From assembly GCA_026419335.1 (NCBI GenBank), contig JANZZP010000059.1:1-17507 (forward strand): DNA of 17,507 bases. The letters run 5' to 3'. This document shows positions 7,172 to 15,068 of this stretch, piece after piece. Every line of letters starts with the position of its first letter. Position 1 is the stretch's first letter. The position numbers and the translations under genes are program-made. The stretch comes from Elusimicrobiales bacterium (lineage in GTDB: Bacteria > Elusimicrobiota > Elusimicrobia > Elusimicrobiales > UBA9959). The notes under the pieces were generated by a model. It ran no database searches. It was not told the origin of the DNA and saw nothing but the letters and a program-made list of their open reading frames with translations.

Positions 7172-8448
7172 AAAAAAAATACCTGTGTTTTATAATATGT
7201 TTTTTTCTTATTACTCAAAAAAATTTTTGTGAAGAAAAAAAAGAAACTAATATCATCCCAGACAAAAAATTAATAATAGCAGCATGGAAAGCATCTTCAC
7301 GAATAAGTGAGAATCCCATAAAATTAGAATATGTATTTGAAAAATCATTCATAAATAAAACAGGAGAAGAAAAACTTATTAAAACACTTATAGATCTTTA
7401 TAATCAAACTGGAAGTGTTATAAATATATCAACTATAAGTTTCTCAAATCAATATCATGGAGAATTCTTTTTTCACACAGAAAAAGAATACATAATACCT
7501 GTAACAATAATAATAAATCCAAAAGGTAAAATTATAAATTTATCTTTCCGCCCACCATTTAAAAAAACAATATCAGTTGTAGATATTATTGAAAAAATAA
7601 AAGCACTTAAATACGAAAGAAAAGGAATTTTAATTAAAAAATTAACACAGATAGAAGACAACCTTCATGCTTATAATGAAAATGAAATTTTAGCAATATC
7701 AAATGTGTTTAAACTATATATACTTGCATACCTCGCTGAATATGAAAAAAAATGGAGCAGAGTAATCTTAAAAGAACAAAAATATTCAAACCTTCAATCA
7801 ACTAAAGTTTCAGAATATCCAAATCAAGCTCCACTCACTATATTTACACTAGCATACCATATGATAGTTGATGATGACGATTTGGCATCAGAAATTCTAA
7901 TAGACTATATAGGGAGAGAAAAATTAGAAAAATACATCTCCAAATTGATCTCTAACTACACTCTAAATATTCCATTAATAAAACCATCCGAATTAATTAA
8001 AATAAAAACCAAAACTACACTTGCGGAAAAATATATATCATTATCTGAAACAGAAAAAAGGAAATTACTAAGTTCTCTAGAAAAAGAAAATATTGAAATC
8101 GAGAAAATAAATTTCTCAAAACCATCTTTTATAGATAATATAGGTTGGTTTGCTTCTCCATCAGATATATGTAAGATTATGGATCATTTAAGAGTTTTAA
8201 ACAATCAATTCGCAAACACAATACTCTTCCTTAATAAAGGGCTTGAGCTAAAAACAGGTGGTTATATATGGGGTGGATTTAAAGGTGGGAAAGATGTTGG
8301 TATTATTTCTTTAAACTGGCTCCTACAAGCGAAAGATAATAGATATTACTGTGTAAGTATCATTATAAATGACAAAAACAATGAAATAAACTCTGAAGAA
8401 GTTACTAAAAATGTTCAACAATTGCTTGACACCTTTGGTGTAGAATAA
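7168..8448 (+). CDS. Exported beta-lactamase/PBP-fold serine hydrolase-like protein with altered catalytic motifs
   Basis: Residues 1-21 are a signal peptide (KKKYLCFIICFFLITQKNFC). Residues 25-135 look like the small alpha/beta N-terminal domain found ahead of Beta-lactamase2 domains in LpqF-type proteins. Residues 150-426 fit that class A beta-lactamase-like family: SNVFKLYILAYLAE (178-191) matches the family's GSxFKLYVL helix, the DDDDLASEILIDYIGRE segment (235-251) matches SDNTATDLLIDLLGRE, and FKGGKDVGIISLNWLL (371-386) matches the KGG (KTG-equivalent) box. However, the position three before K182, normally the nucleophilic Ser, is N179 (S178 is one residue off), and SDN reads DDD. It may be catalytically inactive or use a shifted Ser. 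It overlaps purM (ATGA) and is followed 19 bases later by purNH, an odd place for an exported protein. Function unknown. Confidence 0.65.
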   Translation: MKKKYLCFIICFFLITQKNFCEEKKETNIIPDKKLIIAAWKASSRISENPIKLEYVFEKSFINKTGEEKLIKTLIDLYNQTGSVINISTISFSNQYHGEFFFHTEKEYIIPVTIIINPKGKIINLSFRPPFKKTISVVDIIEKIKALKYERKGILIKKLTQIEDNLHAYNENEILAISNVFKLYILAYLAEYEKKWSRVILKEQKYSNLQSTKVSEYPNQAPLTIFTLAYHMIVDDDDLASEILIDYIGREKLEKYISKLISNYTLNIPLIKPSELIKIKTKTTLAEKYISLSETEKRKLLSSLEKENIEIEKINFSKPSFIDNIGWFASPSDICKIMDHLRVLNNQFANTILFLNKGLELKTGGYIWGGFKGGKDVGIISLNWLLQAKDNRYYCVSIIINDKNNEINSEEVTKNVQQLLDTFGVE

Positions 8449-8467
8449 TTTAAGAAAGGAGGTAGAA

Positions 8468-10564
8468 ATGAATGTAGCTGTCTTTGCATCTGGAAATGGT
8501 AGTAACTTTGAAAACCTTGTTGAATTATCTAAAATTGGATACTTAAAAGGAAAAATTTCATATCTTATTACCGATAGAGAATGTTTAGCTATTGAAAAAA
8601 GTAAAAAATTTTCTATACCTTACTTAATATCAAAAAATGAAGATGAAATCTTAAAAGAACTAAAAAACAAAAATATAAATTTTATAGTATTAGCTGGATA
8701 TCTATCAAAAATAGGTCCAAAGATAATAGAAAGTTTTTATGGCAAAATAGTTAATATTCACCCTGCACTTTTACCTTCTTTCGGTGGTAAAGGGTTTTAC
8801 GGCAATAAAATACATTCTATTGTAAAAGAAAAAGGATTAAAAATAAGTGGAATAACAATTCATTATGTCGATAATGATTATGATACAGGTCCAATAATCT
8901 TCCAAAAACAAATACAAATAACTAATTTCGATACAATATCTACAATTGAAGAAAAAATACACAATTTAGAATATTTTTATTATCCTTTTATTCTAAATAT
9001 GATTTTTGAAGGCATAATAAAACTTGAAAACAAAAATATTATTATTGATCATAATACACAACAAACATCTAAACACGCATTAATTTCTGTTACAGATAAA
9101 AATGGAATTATAGATTTTGCAAAAAAATTAAATGAAAAAGGTTATTTAATTATATCAACAGGAGGTACCTATAAAATTTTAAAAGAAAATAAAGTTAAAG
9201 TTACAAAAATTGAATCTATAACAGGATTTGATGAGATGTTGGATGGAAGGGTAAAAACTCTAAACAACACAATTTTTGCTGGAATTTTGTCTATATCTAA
9301 AAATAAAAAATATATTAAAGAAATTAATGAATTTTTTATACCTAAAATTAATTTAGTAGTAGTAAACTTATATAATTTTAAAGAAGCCTCTAAAAAATAT
9401 CAACCATTTGATGACAGCCTTATGGAAAACATAGATATAGGAGGAGTAACTTTACTTAGAGCAGCTGCAAAAAATTGGCAGGATGTGATAGTTGTGTGTG
9501 ATACTAACGATTATGACGAAGTATTAAGAGAAATAGAAAATCCATCAGATGAATTTAAAAGAAAAATGGCTTTAAAAGCATTCAAACATACCAAAGAATA
9601 TGATGAAGAGATTGTAAAAAAATTGTCAGATGAAAAAATTATATCAATATCTATCCAAAAAGTATCAGAACTTAGATACGGTGAAAATCCTCATCAAAAA
9701 GCATCGTTTTATTCATTAAATTCAAAATTACCATTTGTTCAGTTATGGGGAAAAGAATTATCATATAATAATATTCTTGACGCATATGGAAGTTGGCAAG
9801 CTGTATGTGACTTTGAGATGCCATGTTGTGTAATATTCAAACACGTAACACCATGTGGTATTGCTATAGACAATGATGTAAATAAAGCATTTGAAAAAGC
9901 ATATATTTGTGATCCGATATCTGCATTTGGTGGAATTATTGCTATAAATAGAAAGATAACTAAAAATATAGCAGAATTTTTATCTGATAAGTTTATAGAA
10001 ATAATATCAGCACCAGATTTTGAACCACAAGCCATAGAAATATTAAAAAAGAAAAAAAATTTAAGAATACTCAAATGGGAACAAGATATAAGAAATTCAA
10101 AAATAATAAAAAGTATAGGTGATGAATTTATAATAACTGAACCAGATAATATAATTATTGATAAAGATTGGAATGTGGTAAGTGGAGAGATAACTGAAGA
10201 AGAAAAACAAGCTTTAATATTTGCTTTTACCTGTGTAAAACATGTTAAATCAAATGCAATAGTTCTCGCTTCAAATGACGCAACATTAGGTATTGGAGCT
10301 GGACAGATGTCTAGAATAGATGCTGTACATATTGCTTTCTATAAGTTTTCACAATATCTACAAACAAACTCAATGCCAAAAATAGTCGTAATGGCATCAG
10401 ATGCCTTTTTCCCTTTTCCAGATGCTGTTATAAAAGCAAAAGAAATAGGAGTTTCCGCAATAATTCAACCAGGGGGGTCGGTTAGAGACTTAGAAGTTAT
10501 ATCAAAAGCAAAAGAATTAAATATAAAAATGGTATTTACCGGTATTAGACATTTTAAACATTAA
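8468..10564 (+). CDS. purN-purH: Bifunctional fusion of PurN (GAR transformylase) and PurH (AICAR transformylase / IMP cyclohydrolase)
   Basis: One 698-residue reading frame joins two usually separate purine enzymes. Residues 1-195 are PurN: GNGSN (9-13), catalytic N96 and H98 in VNIHPALLPSF, and D139 in YDTGPI. Residues 200-698 are PurH: the IMP cyclohydrolase part has ISVTDKNG, STGGTYKIL and GFDEMLDGRVKTL; the AICAR transformylase part has FKHVTPCGIAI, MASDAFFPFPDAV and the C-terminal IIQPGGSVRD...FTGIRHFKH. Both transformylases use 10-formyl-tetrahydrofolate, at steps 3 and 9 of the pathway, and PurH also makes IMP. No ATG, GTG or TTG codon occurs at the junction (about residues 190-206), so a separate PurH start is unlikely. 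A perfect AAAGGAGGT precedes the ATG. Gene order purM-(hydrolase-like)-purNH supports an operon. Confidence 0.93.
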   Translation: MNVAVFASGNGSNFENLVELSKIGYLKGKISYLITDRECLAIEKSKKFSIPYLISKNEDEILKELKNKNINFIVLAGYLSKIGPKIIESFYGKIVNIHPALLPSFGGKGFYGNKIHSIVKEKGLKISGITIHYVDNDYDTGPIIFQKQIQITNFDTISTIEEKIHNLEYFYYPFILNMIFEGIIKLENKNIIIDHNTQQTSKHALISVTDKNGIIDFAKKLNEKGYLIISTGGTYKILKENKVKVTKIESITGFDEMLDGRVKTLNNTIFAGILSISKNKKYIKEINEFFIPKINLVVVNLYNFKEASKKYQPFDDSLMENIDIGGVTLLRAAAKNWQDVIVVCDTNDYDEVLREIENPSDEFKRKMALKAFKHTKEYDEEIVKKLSDEKIISISIQKVSELRYGENPHQKASFYSLNSKLPFVQLWGKELSYNNILDAYGSWQAVCDFEMPCCVIFKHVTPCGIAIDNDVNKAFEKAYICDPISAFGGIIAINRKITKNIAEFLSDKFIEIISAPDFEPQAIEILKKKKNLRILKWEQDIRNSKIIKSIGDEFIITEPDNIIIDKDWNVVSGEITEEEKQALIFAFTCVKHVKSNAIVLASNDATLGIGAGQMSRIDAVHIAFYKFSQYLQTNSMPKIVVMASDAFFPFPDAVIKAKEIGVSAIIQPGGSVRDLEVISKAKELNIKMVFTGIRHFKH

Positions 10565-10622
10565 TAACAATTTGCAAAATCAAATCTTTTTTTTTAAAAT
10601 ATATATTGGGGACTGTTTATAT

Positions 10623-11309
10623 ATGGAGTGTAAAATACTTATAGTTGATGATGAAAAAGAATTTAGAGAACTTCTTACTAGATATTTCAAAACTAATAAT
10701 TTTATCGTTACACAAGCTTCAAATGTCAAAGAAGCCCTCAAAATAATAACTCAAAATAAACCACATATAATAATAAGCGACGTAGATATGCCAGGGATAA
10801 ATGGTTTTGAGTTTTTGAAACATCTTAGAAATTCTCCAAAATATTCTGATATACCTTTTATACTTATGTCTGGAAAAAAAATAACTGAAATAGACATAAT
10901 CGAAGGATATTCTATAGGTAGTGATGATTATATAATCAAACCCTTTTCTTTTGAAATACTTTTAGCAAAAGTTAAAGCAATACTTAAAAATAGAAAACTT
11001 TGCTCTGAAAAAAATATCATAAAAATAGGTAATATTCAAATAAATGAAGAGGCAAAAGAGGTAAAAACTAAATCAAAAAAAATAAAATTAACAAAAAAAG
11101 AATTTGAATTATTACTTCTCCTAGCTAAAAACCCAAAAAGAGTTTTCTCTACTATTGAAATACTTGAATCAATATGGGATTTAACGACAGAAACTCTTAA
11201 TCCTCATACTGTCGAAACACATATTTCAAGTCTTAGAAAAAAGCTTCCTACAAATGTATCAAAAAAAATAATTAACATATCAGGTTATGGATATAAAATT
11301 GATATATGA
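10623..11309 (+). CDS. OmpR-family two-component response regulator
   Basis: I start at ATG 10623 (229 residues, MECKILIVDDEKEF), because receiver domains begin this way; an in-frame ATG 51 bases upstream would add an unusual tail. Residues 3-120 are the receiver: acidic pair in VDDEKEF, phospho-acceptor Asp in ISDVDMPGINGFEF, LMSGK with the conserved Ser, and the Lys in SDDYIIKPF. The remainder is a winged-helix DNA-binding domain with LTKKEFELLLLLAKNP and THISSLRKKL...GYGYKI, as in OmpR/PhoB. It should be a transcription factor activated by phosphorylation. It overlaps the sensor gene by four bases. Target genes are not evident. The ribosome site is weak; a run of T's (10588-10596) and TTGGGGACTGTTTA (10606-10619) lie in the leader. 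Confidence 0.93.
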   Translation: MECKILIVDDEKEFRELLTRYFKTNNFIVTQASNVKEALKIITQNKPHIIISDVDMPGINGFEFLKHLRNSPKYSDIPFILMSGKKITEIDIIEGYSIGSDDYIIKPFSFEILLAKVKAILKNRKLCSEKNIIKIGNIQINEEAKEVKTKSKKIKLTKKEFELLLLLAKNPKRVFSTIEILESIWDLTTETLNPHTVETHISSLRKKLPTNVSKKIINISGYGYKIDI

Positions 11310-12676
11310 AAGAATGTATTGAAATAATAAAAAAACTTTTTTTAGAAAATTCTGATTATAAAGATATTTTTCATGATATAGTTGTAAATCTATGTTTAAA
11401 ATCAAATTCAAATTTTGCGGCAATTTTCATTAAAGATAATTCAGGAAAATTAATTTTATATTCATTTTACACTAAAGAAAAAAGAAATAAAATATCTCAA
11501 CAAATTGAATTCAATAATCTAAAAGAAATGGAAAACTTTTTTTCAAAATTTCAAGAAAATCAAATTATAAATATAGATTCCGAACCAAAATCATATCTCA
11601 TATATGAAAAATATAAAAATAAAAATGATGAACTGATATTAGATACTGTAAGGATGATTAAAATAATAATAAATGAAATGAAAAGGAAAGAAAACGAAAA
11701 AAGATTACAAGAATTAAAAACTCTGCTTGATAAATCAAGAGATATATTTTATATTGTTAATAAAAATGGGATTATAGAGTATATAAATGAGAGAGTCAGA
11801 GATTATGGATATACTCCTAATGAAATAATTGGAAGAACTCCATTTGAATTTGCAAATCCACAATATTTAAACTATCTTACCAAAGCCTTTAAAAAAGCAT
11901 TTAGAATAAAAAAAACAGCTCAAAAATTAGAATATCAATTATTAAAGAAAGATGGAACTCCATTTGATGTAGAACAAAGATCAGAAATCATATTTGATGA
12001 AAAAGGAAACCCAATAAAAATAGTCGGAACCGTTAGAGATATCTCAGAAGAGAAAAAGATGTTGAAAAAAATACATGAATCAGAATCTCTTCTTTCACAG
12101 ATATTTGAAAATGCACGTGATATTATATATGTAAAAGATTTAAATGAAAATTATTTAAGAGTAAACAAATCTTTCATTAAATTCTTTGGATTCAAAAAAT
12201 ATGAAGATGCACTATCTAAAAGAGATGATGAACTTTTTGATGAAGAAACGGCTAAATCTATTTGGAAAGAAGACGAAGAAGTAAAAAATGGAAAAGTATT
12301 ATCCATAGTAAGGGAACGCAACACAAAAAAAGGAAAGATAATAATACATTCAATAAGAGTACCAATTAAAGACAATAATGGTCAAGTAAAATATATACTT
12401 GGTATAGTAAGAGATATAACAAAACTAACCAAACTTCAACAAAGATTAGCTGCTTCCAAATTAACTAAAGATATGAGTCAAAAATTATCTGTACTTGCTC
12501 ATGATATAAACAATATACTTGGAGTTATAACTGGATATGCCTCCATGGTTGAATTAGGAATAAAAAAACATAAAGAACTTTTGCGTGAAATTAAGGTTAT
12601 AAATAAATCAGCTAAAAAAATATCTAAAATGATATCCTCATTTAGGAAAAAAGTCACTAAAACCAATATTTCCTAA
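11306..12676 (+). CDS. PAS-domain sensor histidine kinase lacking the ATPase domain
   Basis: The 456-residue protein has no membrane segment, so it senses in the cytoplasm. Residues 1-130 may be a degenerate GAF-like region. Two PAS domains with PAC tails follow: about 135-250 (DIFYIVNKNGIIEYIN ... VGTVRDISEEKK) and about 260-375 (DIIYVKDLNENYLRVN ... LGIVRDITKL). A short helix leads to an H-box LAHDINNILGVITGY with H399, like the HDFNN-type phospho-acceptor helix of hybrid kinases, and a second helix to residue 445. The frame then stops: there is no HATPase_c domain (N, G1, F, G2 boxes), and none is seen in any frame of the next 320 bases. It overlaps the response regulator gene (ATGA). It could be phosphorylated in trans, act as a phosphotransfer dimer like Spo0B, or be a truncated kinase. 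Confidence 0.85.
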   Translation: MKECIEIIKKLFLENSDYKDIFHDIVVNLCLKSNSNFAAIFIKDNSGKLILYSFYTKEKRNKISQQIEFNNLKEMENFFSKFQENQIINIDSEPKSYLIYEKYKNKNDELILDTVRMIKIIINEMKRKENEKRLQELKTLLDKSRDIFYIVNKNGIIEYINERVRDYGYTPNEIIGRTPFEFANPQYLNYLTKAFKKAFRIKKTAQKLEYQLLKKDGTPFDVEQRSEIIFDEKGNPIKIVGTVRDISEEKKMLKKIHESESLLSQIFENARDIIYVKDLNENYLRVNKSFIKFFGFKKYEDALSKRDDELFDEETAKSIWKEDEEVKNGKVLSIVRERNTKKGKIIIHSIRVPIKDNNGQVKYILGIVRDITKLTKLQQRLAASKLTKDMSQKLSVLAHDINNILGVITGYASMVELGIKKHKELLREIKVINKSAKKISKMISSFRKKVTKTNIS

Positions 12677-12996
12677 ATCTAACTGTTATAATTTAAAAAA
12701 TATATTATGAATTCAATTTGAACATTTTATGAATATAATTTATTACTATATATTTAAGTTCTCTAAATAAATATAACGAAACAAAAAATCCAGCGTTGCA
12801 CCGAAACACCCCCTACCCCCAAACCCCCTAAACAGTCCCCAAACCCTCTGGTGTAGCGCTGGATTTTTTTATTATTTTATTTAAGGACCTTTTTCCTACA
12901 AATTGAAAGGAAATAAGTACTAAAAAATCAGCAAATTATATGCTAAAATGTTAAAGAAAATATGAATTTAAAGTTATTTATTAAAAAGGGGTTTTT
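12677..12996. other. 320-base intergenic region
   Basis: No coding region is visible. It is AT-rich apart from the C-rich hairpin at 12783-12869, which ends the sensor kinase transcript. Between the hairpin and the amylase gene lie minor dyads (TTTCCT/AGGAAA near 12890-12914; AGCA...TGCT near 12930-12943), a possible extended -10 TGCTAAAAT (12941-12949) with no clear -35, and the amylase ribosome site AAAGGGG (12985-12991). Confidence 0.6.
12783..12869. repeat. Long hairpin with a C-rich / G-quadruplex loop, probable terminator
   Basis: A 20-bp stem pairs 12783-12802 with 12850-12869; in plus-strand RNA all pairs hold, with two G-U wobbles (12796/12856, 12798/12854), while minus-strand RNA would have two A-C mismatches. 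This favours a structure selected in plus-strand RNA. The outer arm is A6 and the 3' side ends in T7, so it works as an intrinsic terminator for the kinase gene. The 47-base loop (12803-12849) has C-tracts of 5, 5, 5, 4 and 3 at 12809-12813, 12816-12820, 12824-12828, 12837-12840 and 12844-12846. The complementary strand therefore fits a G-quadruplex motif with 2-, 3- and 8-base loops. In a genome this AT-rich the loop is highly atypical. Confidence 0.8.
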
Positions 12997-14433
12997 ATGA
13001 AGAAGTTAATTATTAATTTAGTAATAATATCTTTAATTTTTCTAAATTTAAAAGCTAATGAAAACAACATCCTCGAAATCAAAGGTAATATATCTCAATC
13101 AGTTCCAGATGTTAAATCAAAACCTGCATCAAACGAAAGAGCTAAAGAACTTTGGCTAAATGCAAAAGAAAGATTTTCAAGCAGTAATTTTAAAACACCA
13201 AAAATCACAAGAATTGACTCAAAAACAAATTATATGGTTATGATTCAAGGATTTGATTGGTTTAAGGATAGTTATTGGTATCATCCACCTAATGGTTGGT
13301 GGGGAGTTTTGTATGAAAAAGCTAGAGAAATTGCCGAAGGTGGTTTTGAGATAATATGGTTTCCACCCGTATCTATTGGAAGCTATTACCCAACAGAGTG
13401 GTATAATTTAAACTCTCAATGGGGAAAAGAAGAATATTTAAGAAAAGCTATTAATGAAATGCATAAACATGGTATATATGTACTTGCTGATGTTGTTTTA
13501 AATCACAGAAATGGTAAAAACGACTGGTATGATTTTAAAAATCCTGACTGGCCTACAGAGGTAATTGTTCAAGATGATGAGTGGCAAGGTTTTTCAGACA
13601 AACCTAACAGAGGTAAAAGTTCTAACTATGATGAAGGGCAAGGTGATTGGGGTTGTAGAGACTTAGATCATAGGAATCCATTAGTAAAAGAGGATTCAAA
13701 AATTTTTATGAGATGGCTAAGATATGATCTGGGATTTGATGGATGGCGTTATGATATGGTAAAAGGATATTCACCTAAACATATAAAAGAATATAATGAA
13801 GCATCAGCCCCACTTTTTACAGTAGGAGAAGTATATGATGGAAATAGACAAATAGTTGTAAATTGGATGGATGGGACCGATGATTCTCCAGGAAAAAAGA
13901 ATGCTTCAAGTGCTTTTGATTTTCCTACAAAATTTAACTTAATTACGGCAGTAGAAACCGAAAGATATGAAATACTAAACGATAACGGAAAACCTTCTGG
14001 ATTAATAGGATGGTGGCCAGAAAAAAGTGTAACATTTGTAGAAAACCATGATACTTCTCCAAGAGATCCAAATTTTATTTCAAACGCTTCATGGGAATAT
14101 AAAGTTCAAAGAATGATGGCTTATGCTTATATTCTAACACACCCTGGAATCCCTTGTGTCTTTTGGCCTCATTATTTTGATTGGGGAAAAGATTATCAAA
14201 ATGCTATAAAAAAACTAATACAAATTAGAAAAAAAGCAAAAATAAGCTCTACCAGTTCAATTCAAATTATAGCAGCACAAAGTGAATTATATGCAGCAAT
14301 AATCAAAGGAGATAATTATCAAGTTGCAGTAAAGCTTGGAAAAAGTTGGGGATGGCAACCTGGAGAAGGTTGGCAACTTGAAACAAGTGGAGAAAGATAT
14401 GCTGTTTGGACAAAACCAATTCAAAATAAATGA
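12997..14433 (+). CDS. Secreted alpha-amylase, GH13 plant/archaeal type (GH13_6-like)
   Basis: The 478-residue protein starts with a signal peptide (KKLIINLVIISLIFLNLKA, cleaved near residue 20) and a roughly 60-residue linker. A GH13 barrel with clear similarity to plant alpha-amylases follows: MIQGFDWF (82-89), DVVLNH (165-170), GFDGWRYDMVKGYS (246-259) with nucleophile D253, VGEVYD with acid/base E278, and VENHDTS with D352. GLIGWWPEKSVTF, AYILTHPGIPCVFW and the C-terminal beta domain ending in ERYAVWTKP follow the plant enzyme nearly segment by segment. It should cut internal alpha-1,4 links of starch or glycogen outside the cytoplasm. It overlaps the ankyrin gene by four bases. The distribution of this subfamily makes past horizontal transfer possible, but base composition matches its neighbours. 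Confidence 0.93.
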   Translation: MKKLIINLVIISLIFLNLKANENNILEIKGNISQSVPDVKSKPASNERAKELWLNAKERFSSSNFKTPKITRIDSKTNYMVMIQGFDWFKDSYWYHPPNGWWGVLYEKAREIAEGGFEIIWFPPVSIGSYYPTEWYNLNSQWGKEEYLRKAINEMHKHGIYVLADVVLNHRNGKNDWYDFKNPDWPTEVIVQDDEWQGFSDKPNRGKSSNYDEGQGDWGCRDLDHRNPLVKEDSKIFMRWLRYDLGFDGWRYDMVKGYSPKHIKEYNEASAPLFTVGEVYDGNRQIVVNWMDGTDDSPGKKNASSAFDFPTKFNLITAVETERYEILNDNGKPSGLIGWWPEKSVTFVENHDTSPRDPNFISNASWEYKVQRMMAYAYILTHPGIPCVFWPHYFDWGKDYQNAIKKLIQIRKKAKISSTSSIQIIAAQSELYAAIIKGDNYQVAVKLGKSWGWQPGEGWQLETSGERYAVWTKPIQNK

Positions 14434-15068
14434 AATTTTTTGTTAACTCGATTAAGCTAATAATTATAATTTTACTTTTTTCGTGTTCGCAAAACAAACA
14501 ACCACACGAATTAATTGAAGAAACAATCAGAAAAGGTGATATAAACACATTAGAATCAATAGTTAAAAAATACTCTATTGACTTAAACGATACTAAATTC
14601 AAATATAAACCATTATCAATTGCTGTTATGAGAAATAATTTTTCAATGTGTGAAAAATTATTAGAACTTGGGGCAGATATTAACTCGATAGGTGTAAAAG
14701 GACATACTCCACTTCATTTAGCAAGTGGTTGGGGACGCAAAGAGATGGTCGAATACTTAATAAAAAAAGGGGCAAAAATAAATCCAAGAGATTATATATC
14801 ATGGACTCCACTAATGTGGGCTTCAATTAGAGGTAAATATGAAAACGTTGAATTACTTCTACGTTACGGAGATAATCCTAATTCTACAGACCTTGATAAG
14901 AATACACCCCTTATGCTCGCCGCATATAGAAACCAAAAATTTGTAATATCTTTACTACTACAATATAAAGCCGACAGAAATATGAAAAACATTTATGGGC
15001 AGACATTTTGTGATATCTTAAAATTAAGAGGATTTTCAGAAACAGCTATATATTTTTCCTGCTCTTAA
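14430..15068 (+). CDS. Ankyrin-repeat lipoprotein
   Basis: The 212-residue protein has an N-terminal hydrophobic segment (9-17) and a likely lipobox LFSC with C19, so it is probably a membrane-anchored lipoprotein; Phe at -2 makes the box imperfect. Residues 25-212 are ankyrin repeats of about 33 residues: roughly 25-57, 58-90 (PLSIAVMRNN...LLELGADIN), 91-123 (GHTPLHLASGWG...LIKKGAKIN), 124-156 (SWTPLMWASIRG...LLLRYGDNPN), 157-189 (NTPLMLAAYRNQ...LLQYKADRN) and a capping repeat from 190. Ankyrin stacks bind proteins; the partner is unknown. The start overlaps the amylase stop (ATGA), so the two exported products are translated together. The stop shares bases with that of rplA on the other strand. 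Confidence 0.85.
   Translation: MKFFVNSIKLIIIILLFSCSQNKQPHELIEETIRKGDINTLESIVKKYSIDLNDTKFKYKPLSIAVMRNNFSMCEKLLELGADINSIGVKGHTPLHLASGWGRKEMVEYLIKKGAKINPRDYISWTPLMWASIRGKYENVELLLRYGDNPNSTDLDKNTPLMLAAYRNQKFVISLLLQYKADRNMKNIYGQTFCDILKLRGFSETAIYFSCS

Noticed and set aside
9000..9090. Separate purH start at the PurN/PurH junction
   Set aside because: No ATG, GTG or TTG codon is in frame around the junction and no ribosome site is seen, so a true fusion is the better reading.
10565..10600. Intrinsic terminator between purNH and the response regulator
   Set aside because: There is a T-run (10588-10596), but no stem of useful length precedes it.
11306..12676. Frameshift hiding a downstream HATPase domain
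   Set aside because: The 320 bases after the stop were read in all frames and show no N, G1, F or G2 box; the rest is AT-rich non-coding DNA and the hairpin.
12783..12869. CRISPR array or integron attC site
   Set aside because: C-tracts are not spaced direct repeats with spacers, and there is no integrase, cassette array or attC core-site pair nearby; a hairpin terminator or dispersed repeat fits better.
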